64,000 nucleotides of DNA from Chryseobacterium defluvii (GCF_014204415.1 NZ_JACHLE010000001.1:1488001-1552000); one strand, 5' to 3'; counted from the first letter of the stretch, positions 1-8,872 are shown. Numbers and translations are program-made. The notes: generated by a model from the sequence alone, not told the origin.

Positions 1-96
1 GTCTACATTGTATAGATATGCTTCTAGCATGACAAACTTCCTATTTAATTTAACAGTAAAAAATTAAAGGTAGAAATAAAATTTAAACAGGTTTTT

Positions 97-135
97 AGAT
101 TCTTCATTTCACTCAGCTACATTCAGGATGACATT
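97..135. repeat. Degenerate dispersed intergenic repeat
   Basis: The segment reads like the GATTCTTCA...CATTCAGGATGACA class of imperfect palindromic element common between genes in Bacteroidota genomes. A shorter relative, TGTCATTCC...GGAATGACA, occurs at 50141-50168. The rest of positions 1-191 is AT-rich and I see no gene in it. The family assignment is from pattern memory only. Confidence 0.35.
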
Positions 136-191
136 ATAGAATGGTGTAGTTTGTAGGATTTCAAGTGATTATAATTCCAAAAATTTAGTCT

Positions 192-377
192 TTAAAAGTT
201 ATTCTTTTCTTTGCAGATGTGTTTTTCGGTCTTTATTTTTGCTCCATCTTTACCCGTTGAATATATCACCTCTTTCCCACATTCTATATGGTTATTATTT
301 TTTTTCATGAGTATTATAATTCCGGCCGTTAAAAATAAAAGGCACAAACTAAAAGCAATAAAAGCTGTATGTTTCAT
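192..377 (-). CDS. Small membrane-anchored hypothetical protein (61 aa)
   Basis: I do not recognise a family. Residues 1-24 form a Lys-led hydrophobic segment that could be an uncleaved signal anchor, followed by a short polar tail with two cysteines (around residues 33 and 55). A single-pass or exported micro-protein is the natural reading. It follows the CCC-motif gene on the same strand, but a terminator at 445-471 separates them. The antisense frame over the same region is also open, so the reality of the gene rests on the signal-like N-terminus. Confidence 0.45.
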   Translation of the reverse strand: MKHTAFIAFSLCLLFLTAGIIILMKKNNNHIECGKEVIYSTGKDGAKIKTEKHICKEKNNF

Positions 378-444
378 AATCTATATTTTTCCAAATATAT
401 GCATTTCAAATTTCTCTATAACTTCAACATTTATTATGTATACA

Positions 445-471
445 AAAAAGACCGTAAGCACGGTCTTTTTA
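445..471 (-). terminator. Rho-independent terminator after the CCC-motif gene
   Basis: An AAAGACCGT/ACGGTCTTT stem with a four-base loop, flanked by A and T runs, lies about 25 bases past the stop codon of the minus-strand gene ending at 494. It would end the namA/DUF2752/CCC-motif transcript. Confidence 0.8.
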
Positions 472-493
472 TTATCATTATTTAATCAAATAA

Positions 494-826
494 TTACTGT
501 CCTGTTAATTCTCTCATTCTTTCCTTCATCACTTCCGGATCTGTAAGGGCATCCCAGCCTAATGTAGAGATCATTACAACCAGATAGATCAGATACAGAA
601 CACTTAATACAATACCAATAATACAAAGTATCCTACCTGTTTTCAAATTGCTATAATCGGAGTAAAGACCCGGATTCTGCTGGTACAATGCATTATCTTT
701 ACTGTATAGGGAAAGACCGATAACCCCGGTAATAATCCCCACTATTCCATAGCAGCAGCATGTTACAATAGATACAATTCCTAAAACCAGTACAGCCGTT
801 GCGTTAGGTAATTTTTGTTGATTCAT
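494..826 (-). CDS. CCC-motif small membrane protein (DUF4190-like)
   Basis: This 110-residue protein has two hydrophobic segments, about residues 11-40 and 66-90. The first contains a triple-cysteine run (VTCCCYG), the hallmark of a small flavobacterial family annotated as CCC motif membrane protein. Its role is unknown; an inner-membrane location is predicted. It lies 33 bases downstream of the DUF2752 gene on the same strand, and this pairing recurs in flavobacteria, so the two probably act together. A terminator follows. Confidence 0.8.
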   Translation of the reverse strand: MNQQKLPNATAVLVLGIVSIVTCCCYGIVGIITGVIGLSLYSKDNALYQQNPGLYSDYSNLKTGRILCIIGIVLSVLYLIYLVVMISTLGWDALTDPEVMKERMRELTGQ

Positions 827-859
827 AGTTTATAATTTTAATGTTTAATTGGGTTGATT

Positions 860-1141
860 TTAAAAGAAATGTTTATAAAAGTAAGCAATTACCATTATAA
901 TTGAATTAATTATTGCTAAAAATATTAAAATATTCCCATAACTCCTTTTTTTATCAATAAAATTTAATCCTGCCATAAATAAAAAAAGTAATAAGGTATA
1001 TACCGCAGGAAACATATGGAATGCTTCTGAAAACCTTCCTTCAAAAACCATGACAATGGCCCGCTGGGCCCCACAGCCAAAACATTCTATCCCTAAGAAT
1101 TTTTTGCTTGGGCACGGCAGCATGAAGTCTTCAATTTTCAT
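860..1141 (-). CDS. DUF2752 family membrane protein
   Basis: The 93-residue protein opens with the DUF2752 signature: CPSKKFLGIECFGCGAQRA at about residues 10-28, with its conserved cysteines and QRA. Two transmembrane segments follow (about 42-60 and 71-90). Function is unknown. It starts 28 bases after namA ends and precedes the CCC-motif protein, so the three probably share one transcript. The length is typical of the family. Confidence 0.85.
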   Translation of the reverse strand: MKIEDFMLPCPSKKFLGIECFGCGAQRAIVMVFEGRFSEAFHMFPAVYTLLLFLFMAGLNFIDKKRSYGNILIFLAIINSIIMVIAYFYKHFF

Positions 1142-1169
1142 ATGGATATTCTTGTAATTTTTTATAAAG

Positions 1170-2222
1170 TTATGAAGAAATTTTTGCTCGTAGGTATTGA
1201 TGCGGAAAAAAGCATTCTTCCTTCATTTCAAACGAACCTTGAACCGCAATATACGGGTTCCTCAGAATTTCCCGGGCCACGAATATCAGATCGGCATCTC
1301 CTTTTTGTAAGATCTCTTCTGCCTGCTCCATCTTGGTGATCAGGCCTACAGCTCCGGTCTTTACACCTGCCTCATTCCTGACCCGTGATGAAAATGGTAC
1401 CTGATACCCTTCAAAAACAGGGATCTTTGCTCCATGAATATTTCCACCACTTGAAACATCTACCAGATCTACATCATGTGTCTTTAATTCTTTCGCCAAT
1501 TCTATACTGTCTTCAAGACTCCAGCCATTCTCCGCATATTCTGTTCCTGAGATTCTTACGAAAAGGGCCGTATTTTCATTTAACTCTTCATTTACGGCAT
1601 CTACAATTTCCAGCAGAAAGCGGATCCTGTTTTCAAAGCTTCCACCATATTCATCTGTCCTGATATTGGATAACGGGGATAAAAACTGATGGATCAGGTA
1701 TCCGTGCGCTCCATGAATTTCAATAATATCAAAGCCTGCCTTTACTGCTCTTCCGGCAGCATCTTTAAAATTTTGGATCAGATCTCTGATCTCTTCTTCC
1801 GTAAGTTCATGTGGGATCCTTTCGTTCGGATGATAAGGAACGGGGCTTGGAGCGACGGTCTCCCAGCCTTCTTCCACAGAGATCTGGATATTATTCCATG
1901 TTGAACCTTTTCTTCCTGAATGAGCCAATTGAATTCCCGCTTTACTTTCAGAGTTCGTATGGATAAATTCAACAATTTTCTGAAGTTTTTCAGCCTGCTC
2001 ATCATTCCATATTCCCATACATTGATTCGTGATCCTTCCACGGAGCTCCACTCCGGTAGCTTCCACCATGATCAGCCCTGTCCCTCCCTGGGAACGGCTT
2101 CCGTAGTGTACAAAATGGAAATCATTTGCCAAACCATCTTTACTGGAATACATACACATAGGCGACATTACCCATCTGTTCTTAAGTTCTACATTTCTAA
2201 ATTTTACGGGAGTATATAACAT
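1170..2222 (-). CDS. namA: Old yellow enzyme, NADPH dehydrogenase (YqjM/NamA type)
   Basis: FMN-dependent ene-reductase of the thermophilic-like YqjM class, which reduces activated C=C bonds with NADPH. The 350-residue TIM barrel is full length. PMCMYSS at 21-27 holds the class-specific Cys23 and Tyr25 that touch the flavin. IHGAHGYLIHQFLSP gives His170 and His173, which bind the substrate carbonyl. RTDEYGGS at 188-195 is the family motif. It is a cytosolic enzyme and heads the minus-strand group with the DUF2752 and CCC-motif genes. The physiological substrate cannot be told from sequence. Confidence 0.92.
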   Translation of the reverse strand: MLYTPVKFRNVELKNRWVMSPMCMYSSKDGLANDFHFVHYGSRSQGGTGLIMVEATGVELRGRITNQCMGIWNDEQAEKLQKIVEFIHTNSESKAGIQLAHSGRKGSTWNNIQISVEEGWETVAPSPVPYHPNERIPHELTEEEIRDLIQNFKDAAGRAVKAGFDIIEIHGAHGYLIHQFLSPLSNIRTDEYGGSFENRIRFLLEIVDAVNEELNENTALFVRISGTEYAENGWSLEDSIELAKELKTHDVDLVDVSSGGNIHGAKIPVFEGYQVPFSSRVRNEAGVKTGAVGLITKMEQAEEILQKGDADLIFVAREILRNPYIAVQGSFEMKEECFFPHQYLRAKISS

Positions 2223-2324
2223 CTTTAAACTTTTTGAGTTTCAATTTATAACAGAGAATAAAATACTATTGCCCACCTGATGAAAAAGAGCTACTTTTAT
2301 TCCCCTTTTTTAGTCTCGAAATAT

Positions 2325-2807
2325 ATGAAAAAAGACATACAGATCGGTTACGAATATTTTAAAAACAGCAGTGAGCTGAGCGATATAGAAAAAAAATTAT
2401 TTGAAAAGGCAAAGCAAGCCCGTGAAAATGCTTATGCGCCTTACTCCCAGTTCTTGGTGGGCTGTGCCGTTTTACTGGAAAACGGGGAGATCTACTCCGG
2501 CAATAATCAGGAGAATGCAGCTTTCCCGTCAGGATTATGTGCGGAAAGAACCACTTTGTTCTGGGTAGCAGCCAATTTCCCGAATGAAAAGATCAAAAAG
2601 ATCTTCGTTGTAGGCGGTCCAAAGGAGTTTTCCGAGAAAAACCCGCCTATTCCTCCATGTGGAGCCTGCAGGCAAAGCTTACTGGAATTTGAAACAAAAC
2701 AAAGTGAAAACATTGATCTTTATTTTTCAAGCATGAATGAGGAAGTGATCAAAGTGCAGTCTGTGAAGGATCTGCTGCCATTTTCATTTGATGCTACGTT
2801 TTTATAA
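2325..2807 (+). CDS. cdd: Cytidine deaminase
   Basis: Zinc-dependent hydrolytic deaminase of cytidine and deoxycytidine in pyrimidine salvage. From the start chosen here the protein is 160 residues. CAER supplies Cys72 and the proton-shuttling Glu74, and PPCGAC supplies Cys112 and Cys115; together these form the zinc site. The N-terminal APYSQFLVG substrate loop is intact. An upstream ATG at 2280 would add 15 residues (MKKSYFYSPF...). I prefer 2325 because family members commonly start MKKxI, but the choice is not settled. It is divergent from namA. Confidence 0.9.
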   Translation: MKKDIQIGYEYFKNSSELSDIEKKLFEKAKQARENAYAPYSQFLVGCAVLLENGEIYSGNNQENAAFPSGLCAERTTLFWVAANFPNEKIKKIFVVGGPKEFSEKNPPIPPCGACRQSLLEFETKQSENIDLYFSSMNEEVIKVQSVKDLLPFSFDATFL

Positions 2808-2870
2808 AGGCGAAATTATAAAACTGTAAAAAGGTACAATCGCAGAAAAGTGAAATCGTGGGAAGGCTGA

Positions 2871-2966
2871 AAGGCAAAAGGGTAAAATCGTAAAACTGCT
2901 TTTGAGGTCGTAAAACAATTTTACCTTTTTACGGTTTTGCAATTTCACGATTTTACCTTTTTGCTT
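2871..2966. repeat. Low-complexity inverted repeat upstream of the B12 riboswitch
   Basis: Between cdd and the riboswitch the DNA repeats variants of GGTAAAATCGTAAAA. The copy at 2871-2899 pairs imperfectly with 2939-2966, and a second partial hairpin sits inside. It resembles the degenerate intergenic repeats of this lineage. It might act as the cdd terminator, but there is no clean terminal T tract. Confidence 0.5.
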
Positions 2967-2987
2967 AAATAAAATTACCTATATTTG
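2960..2987 (+). promoter_or_regulatory. Bacteroidota-type promoter of the btuB/btuG transcript
   Basis: TATATTTG at 2980-2987 matches the -7 consensus TAnnTTTG. A TTTG at 2960-2963 lies 16 bases upstream as the -33 element, slightly closer than usual. Transcription would begin near 2994, just before the riboswitch. Confidence 0.6.
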
Positions 2988-2994
2988 CAAAAAT

Positions 2995-3147
2995 TTTGGT
3001 TTCCAGGGTATTGGAATTAATAGGGAATTGGGTGAAAATCCCAAACTGTCCCCGCAACTGTAAATCGCATTAAAAGTTTCTACAACGAAAGCCACTGTGA
3101 AAACGGGAAGGTGTGGAAAGCGAAAGTCAGGAGACCTGCCAGAATTG
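2995..3147 (+). promoter_or_regulatory. Cobalamin (B12) riboswitch
   Basis: The leader carries the ordered B12-box elements: TTAATAGGGAAT near 3018, GGTGAAAATCCC near 3031, the highly conserved ACTGTCCCCGCAACTGTAA at about 3045-3063, AGCCACTG at 3090-3097, GGGAAGG near 3105, and AAAGTCAGGAGACCTGCC ending at 3140. This aptamer binds adenosylcobalamin or related corrinoids and lowers expression of the downstream gene. The next gene is a BtuB-like receptor, exactly the expected target. Confidence 0.95.
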
Positions 3148-3189
3148 TAACTCTAAAATATATTGCTTTCGGAGGAAAAGTAAAATAGT

Positions 3190-5016
3190 ATGGATATAAA
3201 AAGGTCTTTAGTAGTACTTTTATCGTCTTATGGCTGTTTTCTCTTTGGACAGGAGAAAACAATTGATACCGTATATATTTTCGATAATCAGATGAACAAG
3301 GCTAAACTGTTCCATAAGGTTACTACTCTTTCTCCTCAGGATATTCAAAAAAATTATGCCAATCTATCGGAAGTATTGCGATTCCAGTCTTCACTTTATA
3401 TCAAGGAAAACGGGCGCGGAATGGTGTCTTCCCCTTCTTTCAGGGGAACTGCAGCCAGTCATACTGCTTTTGTGTGGAATGGTATTAATATTAACTCTCA
3501 GTTTTTAGGGCAGGGGGATATTAATAATATTGCTTTATTCGGGTACGATCAGCTTGAAGTGAAAGCCGGGGGCGGCAGCGTGGTCTATGGAAGCAGTGCA
3601 ATCGGCGGAAGCATCCACCTGAATAATGACCTGAAGTTTAATCAAGGGACACACGCCACTCTTTATTCGGAATCCTCTTCTTTTGAGACGTATAATAATT
3701 TTACCAAAGTGTCTTTCAGCAACGATAAGTTCAGTGTAAAGGTTTCCGGCAATCATTTTATAAGCCGGAATGATTATGAGGTAGAGGAAGAGGATTATAT
3801 CAACCGGAACGGAAGGTATTTTAATACAACCTTCAATATCGGGGTTTCTTATAGAATTGCTCCCAATCAGAGTATTTCATGGCAAAGCCAGTTTTATGAT
3901 TCTTCGCAGCACTATCCTATTTTTGTGGAAAACGGGAACAAAACGAAGTATGAAACTCAGAGTACAAGAAGCTTAATTTCTTGGGATGTGAGTAAAAGTA
4001 AGTTATCCAACAGCTTAAAAGCTGCCTATACGGAAGAAAACTTCCAGTATTTTGGTGATCTTAATGCTCCCAAAACAAGTGGAGCTACCGGAAAGAACTA
4101 TATTTTCAAGGATGATTTTAATTATTTCATCACTTCCAATCTCAACCTGAACGTAATTTCCGAATTTCAAGTGAATAAGGGGGAAGGCTATGGTTCAGGG
4201 ATTGATAAAATCAACCGGAATACAGGTTCTATAGCCGGATTATTGAGGTATTTCGCCACAAAGGATCTGCGTTTTGAGGCAGGAATTAAAAAGGATTTTG
4301 TAGAGGGATTCGATTCCCCGGTTCTGTATTCTTTTTCAGGAAAATGGAATGCTTTGAAATGGTATAGCATTGCTTTCAATACTTCAAGGAATTTCAGGTT
4401 TCCAACATTCAATGATCTTTACTGGCAACCTGGTGGAAATCCTGATCTGAAACCGGAAACATCTGTTCAGGCGGATATGGATCATGAGTTTACATTCGGA
4501 GATTTTAAACTTACCCTTAGCCCTTATTATATGAATATTTCAGATTATATCGGCTGGCTCCCCACTCAGTATGGATATTGGGCTGCCTTTAATACTCATA
4601 AGACAGAGTCTTACGGACTGGAATCCCAGCTTACTTTTTTCAAACAGTTCAATAAGCATAATGTCAGGCTGAATGCAGGGTATACTTTTGCCAGATCTGT
4701 CAATAAGGAAACCGGGAAACAGATGATGTATGTACCCCTGCACAAAGTTTACGGAAATTTAGATTATCAATATCAATTCCTGAATGTATATGTTCAGGGG
4801 ATATTCAACGGACTTACTTATACTACCACTGATGAAAAAAGAGCGGATGCGCTGGATCCTTATTTTGTTCTGAATGCCGGGATTTCCGCAACTGTTTTAA
4901 AGAAATTTACTTTAGGGATCAGGGTGAATAATATAACGGATGCCATTTACAAAACAGTAGCCTATTATCCGCTTCCCAAAAGGAATTATGGCATTTACGG
5001 AACTATAAATTTTTAA
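3190..5016 (+). CDS. btuB: TonB-dependent cobalamin receptor, BtuB-like
   Basis: Outer-membrane receptor that takes up corrinoids using TonB energy. Its 608 residues comprise a signal peptide (about 1-20), a plug domain (about 40-155) with SLYIKENGRGMVSSPSFRG and the conserved GGGSVVYGSSAIGGSIHL segment, and a beta barrel ending in a C-terminal Phe typical of outer-membrane proteins. There is no N-terminal carboxypeptidase-like domain, so it is not SusC-type. The B12 riboswitch in its leader and the BtuG-like gene 13 bases downstream make cobalamin the likely ligand; receptor sequence alone would not show it. Confidence 0.88.
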   Translation: MDIKRSLVVLLSSYGCFLFGQEKTIDTVYIFDNQMNKAKLFHKVTTLSPQDIQKNYANLSEVLRFQSSLYIKENGRGMVSSPSFRGTAASHTAFVWNGININSQFLGQGDINNIALFGYDQLEVKAGGGSVVYGSSAIGGSIHLNNDLKFNQGTHATLYSESSSFETYNNFTKVSFSNDKFSVKVSGNHFISRNDYEVEEEDYINRNGRYFNTTFNIGVSYRIAPNQSISWQSQFYDSSQHYPIFVENGNKTKYETQSTRSLISWDVSKSKLSNSLKAAYTEENFQYFGDLNAPKTSGATGKNYIFKDDFNYFITSNLNLNVISEFQVNKGEGYGSGIDKINRNTGSIAGLLRYFATKDLRFEAGIKKDFVEGFDSPVLYSFSGKWNALKWYSIAFNTSRNFRFPTFNDLYWQPGGNPDLKPETSVQADMDHEFTFGDFKLTLSPYYMNISDYIGWLPTQYGYWAAFNTHKTESYGLESQLTFFKQFNKHNVRLNAGYTFARSVNKETGKQMMYVPLHKVYGNLDYQYQFLNVYVQGIFNGLTYTTTDEKRADALDPYFVLNAGISATVLKKFTLGIRVNNITDAIYKTVAYYPLPKRNYGIYGTINF

Positions 5017-5029
5017 AATCAAGATAATT

Positions 5030-6070
5030 ATGAAAATAACCAGACTTTTACAACTTCTTTTTGCCCTTACACTGCTTTTCAACATCTCCTGCAGCAACAA
5101 TGATGACGATATTACCGTTCCTTCGCTTGCTTATGAAAATGGGCTTTTTATTACGAATGAAGGGAATTTCGGGACCCCAAATGCGGATGTAACTTTCGTA
5201 ACAAGTGACCTAAGCCTGAAACAGGACAATATTTTCGCCGCCAATAATGAAAATACTCACCTGGGTGATGTTTTGCAGATGATTGCATTCAACGGAGACA
5301 AAGCGTATCTGGTTCTGAATAATTCCAATAAAATAAAGGTAGTTAACCGATATACTTTTAAAAGTACCGGAGAGATCACGGAACAGATCGATCAGCCGCG
5401 CTATATGGCTATTGCCAACAATAATATTTACGTGACCAATGATAAATACAACGGTGCTAAATATGTAAGTGTTTACAGTGCTTCCAGCCTGTCTTTTGTA
5501 AAGAAAATCGCTTTTACAGATACGGCTGAAAGAATTGTACAGGCAGGAGGAAATATTTTCGTTCAGAATGCATCTTATGGTTTCGGGAATAAAATCACTT
5601 ATATCAATACTTCTACTAATGATATTCAGTCTGTGATCACTTTACCTAACGGAAATATCAATAAAACCATTTCCAACAACAATAACGTGTATGCCATAGC
5701 CTCAGGAACAACAGATTCTTATATCTACCAGATCTCAAGTACCGGTACTATTGTAAAAACCACTACTCTGACCGGAATCGCCAATGCTACTAATCTTGAA
5801 ATTGAGAATAGCAAGTTCTATTTCACAGCAGGCAATAAAGTATATTCAATGGATATGAGCGCAACAACAGTTCCTTCATCTCCATTATTTACCGTTGCAG
5901 ACAATTCGTTCTCTACTTTATACGGGTTTAACGTAATAGGCGGTAAGATCTTTACCTCTGATGCCAACGGATTTACGCAGGACAGCAAGGTCACTGTTTA
6001 TTCAACTTCAGGGTCTGTCATTAAGACTTTTACGGCAGGAAAAGGCTCTAACGGGTTTTACTTAAATTAA
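5030..6070 (+). CDS. BtuG-like surface lipoprotein (DUF5074/YncE beta-propeller)
   Basis: A 346-residue lipoprotein with lipobox FNISC (Cys21) followed by SNNDDD, an acidic stretch like the surface-export signals of Bacteroidota lipoproteins. The rest shows repeated beta-propeller-like units of the YncE/DUF5074 type (for example TNEGNFGTPNADVTF). In Bacteroides, BtuG is a surface propeller that binds B12 very tightly and hands it to BtuB. Position directly after btuB under the same riboswitch suggests the same role. The function is inferred from context and family, and B12-binding residues are not verified. Confidence 0.75.
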   Translation: MKITRLLQLLFALTLLFNISCSNNDDDITVPSLAYENGLFITNEGNFGTPNADVTFVTSDLSLKQDNIFAANNENTHLGDVLQMIAFNGDKAYLVLNNSNKIKVVNRYTFKSTGEITEQIDQPRYMAIANNNIYVTNDKYNGAKYVSVYSASSLSFVKKIAFTDTAERIVQAGGNIFVQNASYGFGNKITYINTSTNDIQSVITLPNGNINKTISNNNNVYAIASGTTDSYIYQISSTGTIVKTTTLTGIANATNLEIENSKFYFTAGNKVYSMDMSATTVPSSPLFTVADNSFSTLYGFNVIGGKIFTSDANGFTQDSKVTVYSTSGSVIKTFTAGKGSNGFYLN

Positions 6071-6128
6071 GAATAATGCCGGTACCGGTGTTCAGGAATA
6101 TATATTTTTTTTCATCATTTGTGTTTTT

Positions 6129-6163
6129 ACCCGGGCGGCTTCAAAGAAGCCGCCCGGGTTTTG
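6129..6163 (+). terminator. GC-rich terminator after the btuB/btuG operon
   Basis: A perfect 14-base-pair stem of ACCCGGGCGGCTTC with an AAA loop is followed by TTTT. It lies 58 bases after the stop codon of the BtuG-like gene. Confidence 0.85.
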
Positions 6164-6166
6164 ATT

Positions 6167-6219
6167 TATTATATAAAGGTTTCGGCGGGGCATAGCCCCG
6201 CCGAAACCTTTATATAATA
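6167..6219. terminator. Bidirectional 25-bp hairpin between convergent genes
   Basis: Positions 6167-6191 and 6195-6219 are perfect reverse complements (25 pairs, ATA loop), with a GC-rich top and an AT-rich base. It sits between the btuG-like gene and the minus-strand CCA-adding gene whose stop is at 6236, so it can terminate both. Confidence 0.85.
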
Positions 6220-6235
6220 GCTGAATTTTTAATTC

Positions 6236-7657
6236 TTATTTCACTTTCAGTCCCAACTTCTCTGCTTCTGCAATCACAAAGTTTCTGGCCTCTTCCTTCT
6301 CATTCAGTATTTCACCTTCCAGAATCGCTTCTTTTACTTTTTCTTTTAAGATTCCGATCTCACGGCCGGGCTTAAGGTCGAATATTTCCATAATTTCTTC
6401 CCCGGAAATAGGCGGCTGGAAATTCCTTACATGATCTTTTTCCTCAACCTCTTTTATTTTTACCGCTACATATTCAAAATTCTTCTTGAATTTCTCCTGC
6501 TTTTTAGAGTTTTTTGTGGTTATATCTGCTTTGCAAAGTGTAAACAGATCTTCCAGGTCCTCTCCGGCATCAAATAACAATCTCCTAAGAGCCGAATCTG
6601 AAGCATCATCTGTAATTAAGGCAATAGGACGTGATGAAAGTTTTACCATTTTCTGAACATACTTCATATCGTTTCCTAATGGCAGCTTCAACCTCTGAAA
6701 AAGGGATTTTGTCATTTTAGAGCCCAGAAACTCGTGTCCGTGGAAAGTCCATCCTGTCCCGTCAACAAACTTTTTGGTAGGGGCTTTTCCTATATCATGA
6801 AGCAGTGCGGACCAGCGCAACCAAAGGTTATCCGTATTTTCAGAGATATTATCCACTACTTCCAAAGTATGGTAAAAATTATCTTTATGGGTCTGCCCTT
6901 CCACTTCCTCTATTCCCTTCAGTTCTATCAATTCCGGAATGATGAGCTTTAAAAGCCCGGTTTCTTCCATTAATTTTAATCCTACAGAAGGTTTCCCGGA
7001 AAGCATGATCTTATTAAATTCAACCATAATTCTTTCCATGGAAACAATTTTGATCCTTTCTGCTTCCTGTTTTATGGCCGATAAAGAGTTTTCTTCGATC
7101 TTAAACTGTAAAGTAGAAGCAAAGCGGAGGGCCCTCATCATTCTCAGCGGATCGTCAGAATAGGTTTGGGCAGGCTCCAGCGGTGTTCTCAGAATCCCGT
7201 TTTTAAGGTCTTCAATTCCACTGAACGGATCAATGAGTTCTCCGAAATTATCTTTATTCAGGGAAATGGCCATTGCGTTGATAGTAAAATCCCTCCTTTT
7301 CTGATCGTCTTCAAGCGTTCCTCCTTCTACTTCAGGCTTTCTGCTGTTCTCGGTATAACTTTCTTTTCTGGCTCCCACAAATTCCAGTTCCAGGTCTTTG
7401 TATTTTACCATTGCAGTTCCATACGTTTTAAAAACGGAAACCTTTAATTTCGGATCAATTTCGTGCGCAACACTTTCTGCAAGTTCAATTCCACTTTGTT
7501 CAGTAACAAAATCAATATCCGTAGACGCTTTTCTCTTCATCAGCAAATCGCGGACATAACCTCCGACAATGTATACGGACTGATAATTCCGGAAGGCCAC
7601 CTCTGAAATTATTTTGAAAAGTTTTAGATTTTTATTCTGATTAAGATTAATGAACAT
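6236..7657 (-). CDS. cca: CCA tRNA nucleotidyltransferase with HD domain
   Basis: Adds or repairs the 3' CCA end of tRNA. The 473-residue class II enzyme begins with the nucleotidyltransferase domain: GGYVRDLL at about 32-39 and the metal-binding STDIDF near 45. The ERRDFT-equivalent segment (KRRDFTINAMA) follows, then the tRNA head domain (DDPLRMMRALRFA). The C-terminal half carries an HD phosphohydrolase motif, LLHDIGK, typical of bacterial CCA enzymes of this subtype. It is a cytosolic protein. The downstream end meets the hairpin at 6167-6219. Confidence 0.93.
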   Translation of the reverse strand: MFINLNQNKNLKLFKIISEVAFRNYQSVYIVGGYVRDLLMKRKASTDIDFVTEQSGIELAESVAHEIDPKLKVSVFKTYGTAMVKYKDLELEFVGARKESYTENSRKPEVEGGTLEDDQKRRDFTINAMAISLNKDNFGELIDPFSGIEDLKNGILRTPLEPAQTYSDDPLRMMRALRFASTLQFKIEENSLSAIKQEAERIKIVSMERIMVEFNKIMLSGKPSVGLKLMEETGLLKLIIPELIELKGIEEVEGQTHKDNFYHTLEVVDNISENTDNLWLRWSALLHDIGKAPTKKFVDGTGWTFHGHEFLGSKMTKSLFQRLKLPLGNDMKYVQKMVKLSSRPIALITDDASDSALRRLLFDAGEDLEDLFTLCKADITTKNSKKQEKFKKNFEYVAVKIKEVEEKDHVRNFQPPISGEEIMEIFDLKPGREIGILKEKVKEAILEGEILNEKEEARNFVIAEAEKLGLKVK

Positions 7658-7766
7658 ATTTATTATTAATTTAAAACCACTAAGAGATCAAGTTTATTAA
7701 GCCTGAGCTCAATATTCTTAATACCTTAATGGTTAAATGATTTTGCAAAGATAATTAAATCTCCTT

Positions 7767-8315
7767 TTATTCCCGAAGAACTTTTATTCTGTTATCATTC
7801 CATATTTTTATGACGGAAGAGCCCGGATATTTTGAAATCTTTTCCCGATCCTCCTCTACCGCATAATCTACAAGTTTTATCATTTCAGCCGAAATATCTG
7901 AAAATTTCAGAGGGCTTTTATCCCCACTGAAATTGGCTGAGGTAGAAACTAAAGGTTTATTCAGTTTTGTGATCAGTTTTTTACAAAAATCGTTCTTTAC
8001 CAGACGAATCCCAATGCTTCCGTCTTCCGCCAGCAGCTCTTGTGGCAAACCTCTTGGATTTTCATACACAATGGTGACCGGTTTTTCACTCAGATCAATG
8101 ATCTCCCAGGCCATTTCCGGAACGTCTACCAAATCCTGCAGCCTTTTTTCAGATTCTACCAGAATGATCATGGACTTATTTTTTTCCCGCTTTTTGATCT
8201 CGAAGATCTTGTTGATGGCTTCTACATTGGTAGCGTCACAGCCTATTCCCCAAATAGTGTCTGTAGGATAAAGGATAGTGCCTCCGGATCTTAATATTTC
8301 GATAATATGTTCCAT
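7767..8315 (-). CDS. tsaC: Threonylcarbamoyl-AMP synthase, TsaC/Sua5/YrdC family
   Basis: Makes L-threonylcarbamoyladenylate from threonine, bicarbonate and ATP, the first step of t6A37 modification of ANN-decoding tRNAs. At 182 residues it is the short YrdC-domain form without the Sua5 C-terminal domain. Motifs include YPTDTIWGIGCDA (about 16-28), the KKREKNKSMIILV strand-loop, and STSANFSG (about 141-148), all in the ATP/threonine pocket. It lies 109 bases upstream of cca on the same strand, and both serve tRNA maturation. Confidence 0.93.
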   Translation of the reverse strand: MEHIIEILRSGGTILYPTDTIWGIGCDATNVEAINKIFEIKKREKNKSMIILVESEKRLQDLVDVPEMAWEIIDLSEKPVTIVYENPRGLPQELLAEDGSIGIRLVKNDFCKKLITKLNKPLVSTSANFSGDKSPLKFSDISAEMIKLVDYAVEEDREKISKYPGSSVIKIWNDNRIKVLRE

Positions 8316-8398
8316 AGTTTAATAGGTGCAGGCTGTAGCCCGTCTAATTGATTGATGATGGATCAATCATGAATAACTTTCTTCTATCAATTATCATT

Positions 8399-8869
8399 TT
8401 ATTTATCATTAATGAGCTGTTTGTTTGCCCATTCATAGAAATTCACGGAATTATAAAGTTCAAAACCACAGGCCGGATAAAGCTGATTGCCTATATCGTT
8501 ACTTTTTCCCGTTTCCAGTAGAACACCGGAAGCTTTTGATAATCTGCAAAGCTCTTTGGCCTCCTCGATCAGTTCTTTAGAGTAGCCTTTTCCTCTATGA
8601 TTTTCATTCACATACAGGTCATTAAGCAGCCAGTACCGGCACATTCTGGTTGAGGAAAATATAGGATACAGTTGAACAAATCCTACCAGTCGTCCATCTT
8701 TTTCAGCAACAAAAATTTCTGAATCCTTGTTTTCAATTCTGTCTTTCAAAAAAATTTCTGCAGCCGGAATATCAGATTCTTTATTATAAAAAACCCTGTA
8801 CTGGTCAAATAATTTTGCCAACTGTACCAGATCCTGGCTTGTTGCTTTTCTTGTATTTTTCATATCCAA
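8399..8869 (-). CDS. GNAT family N-acetyltransferase
   Basis: A 156-residue single-domain acetyltransferase. The acetyl-CoA pyrophosphate loop appears as NENHRGKGYSKELI (about residues 93-106), after the beta-4 strand LNDLYV. The substrate is not predictable from sequence. It is separated by 3 bases from the NTF2-like gene upstream, so they are probably co-transcribed. Confidence 0.88.
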   Translation of the reverse strand: MDMKNTRKATSQDLVQLAKLFDQYRVFYNKESDIPAAEIFLKDRIENKDSEIFVAEKDGRLVGFVQLYPIFSSTRMCRYWLLNDLYVNENHRGKGYSKELIEEAKELCRLSKASGVLLETGKSNDIGNQLYPACGFELYNSVNFYEWANKQLINDK

Positions 8870-8872
8870 ATT

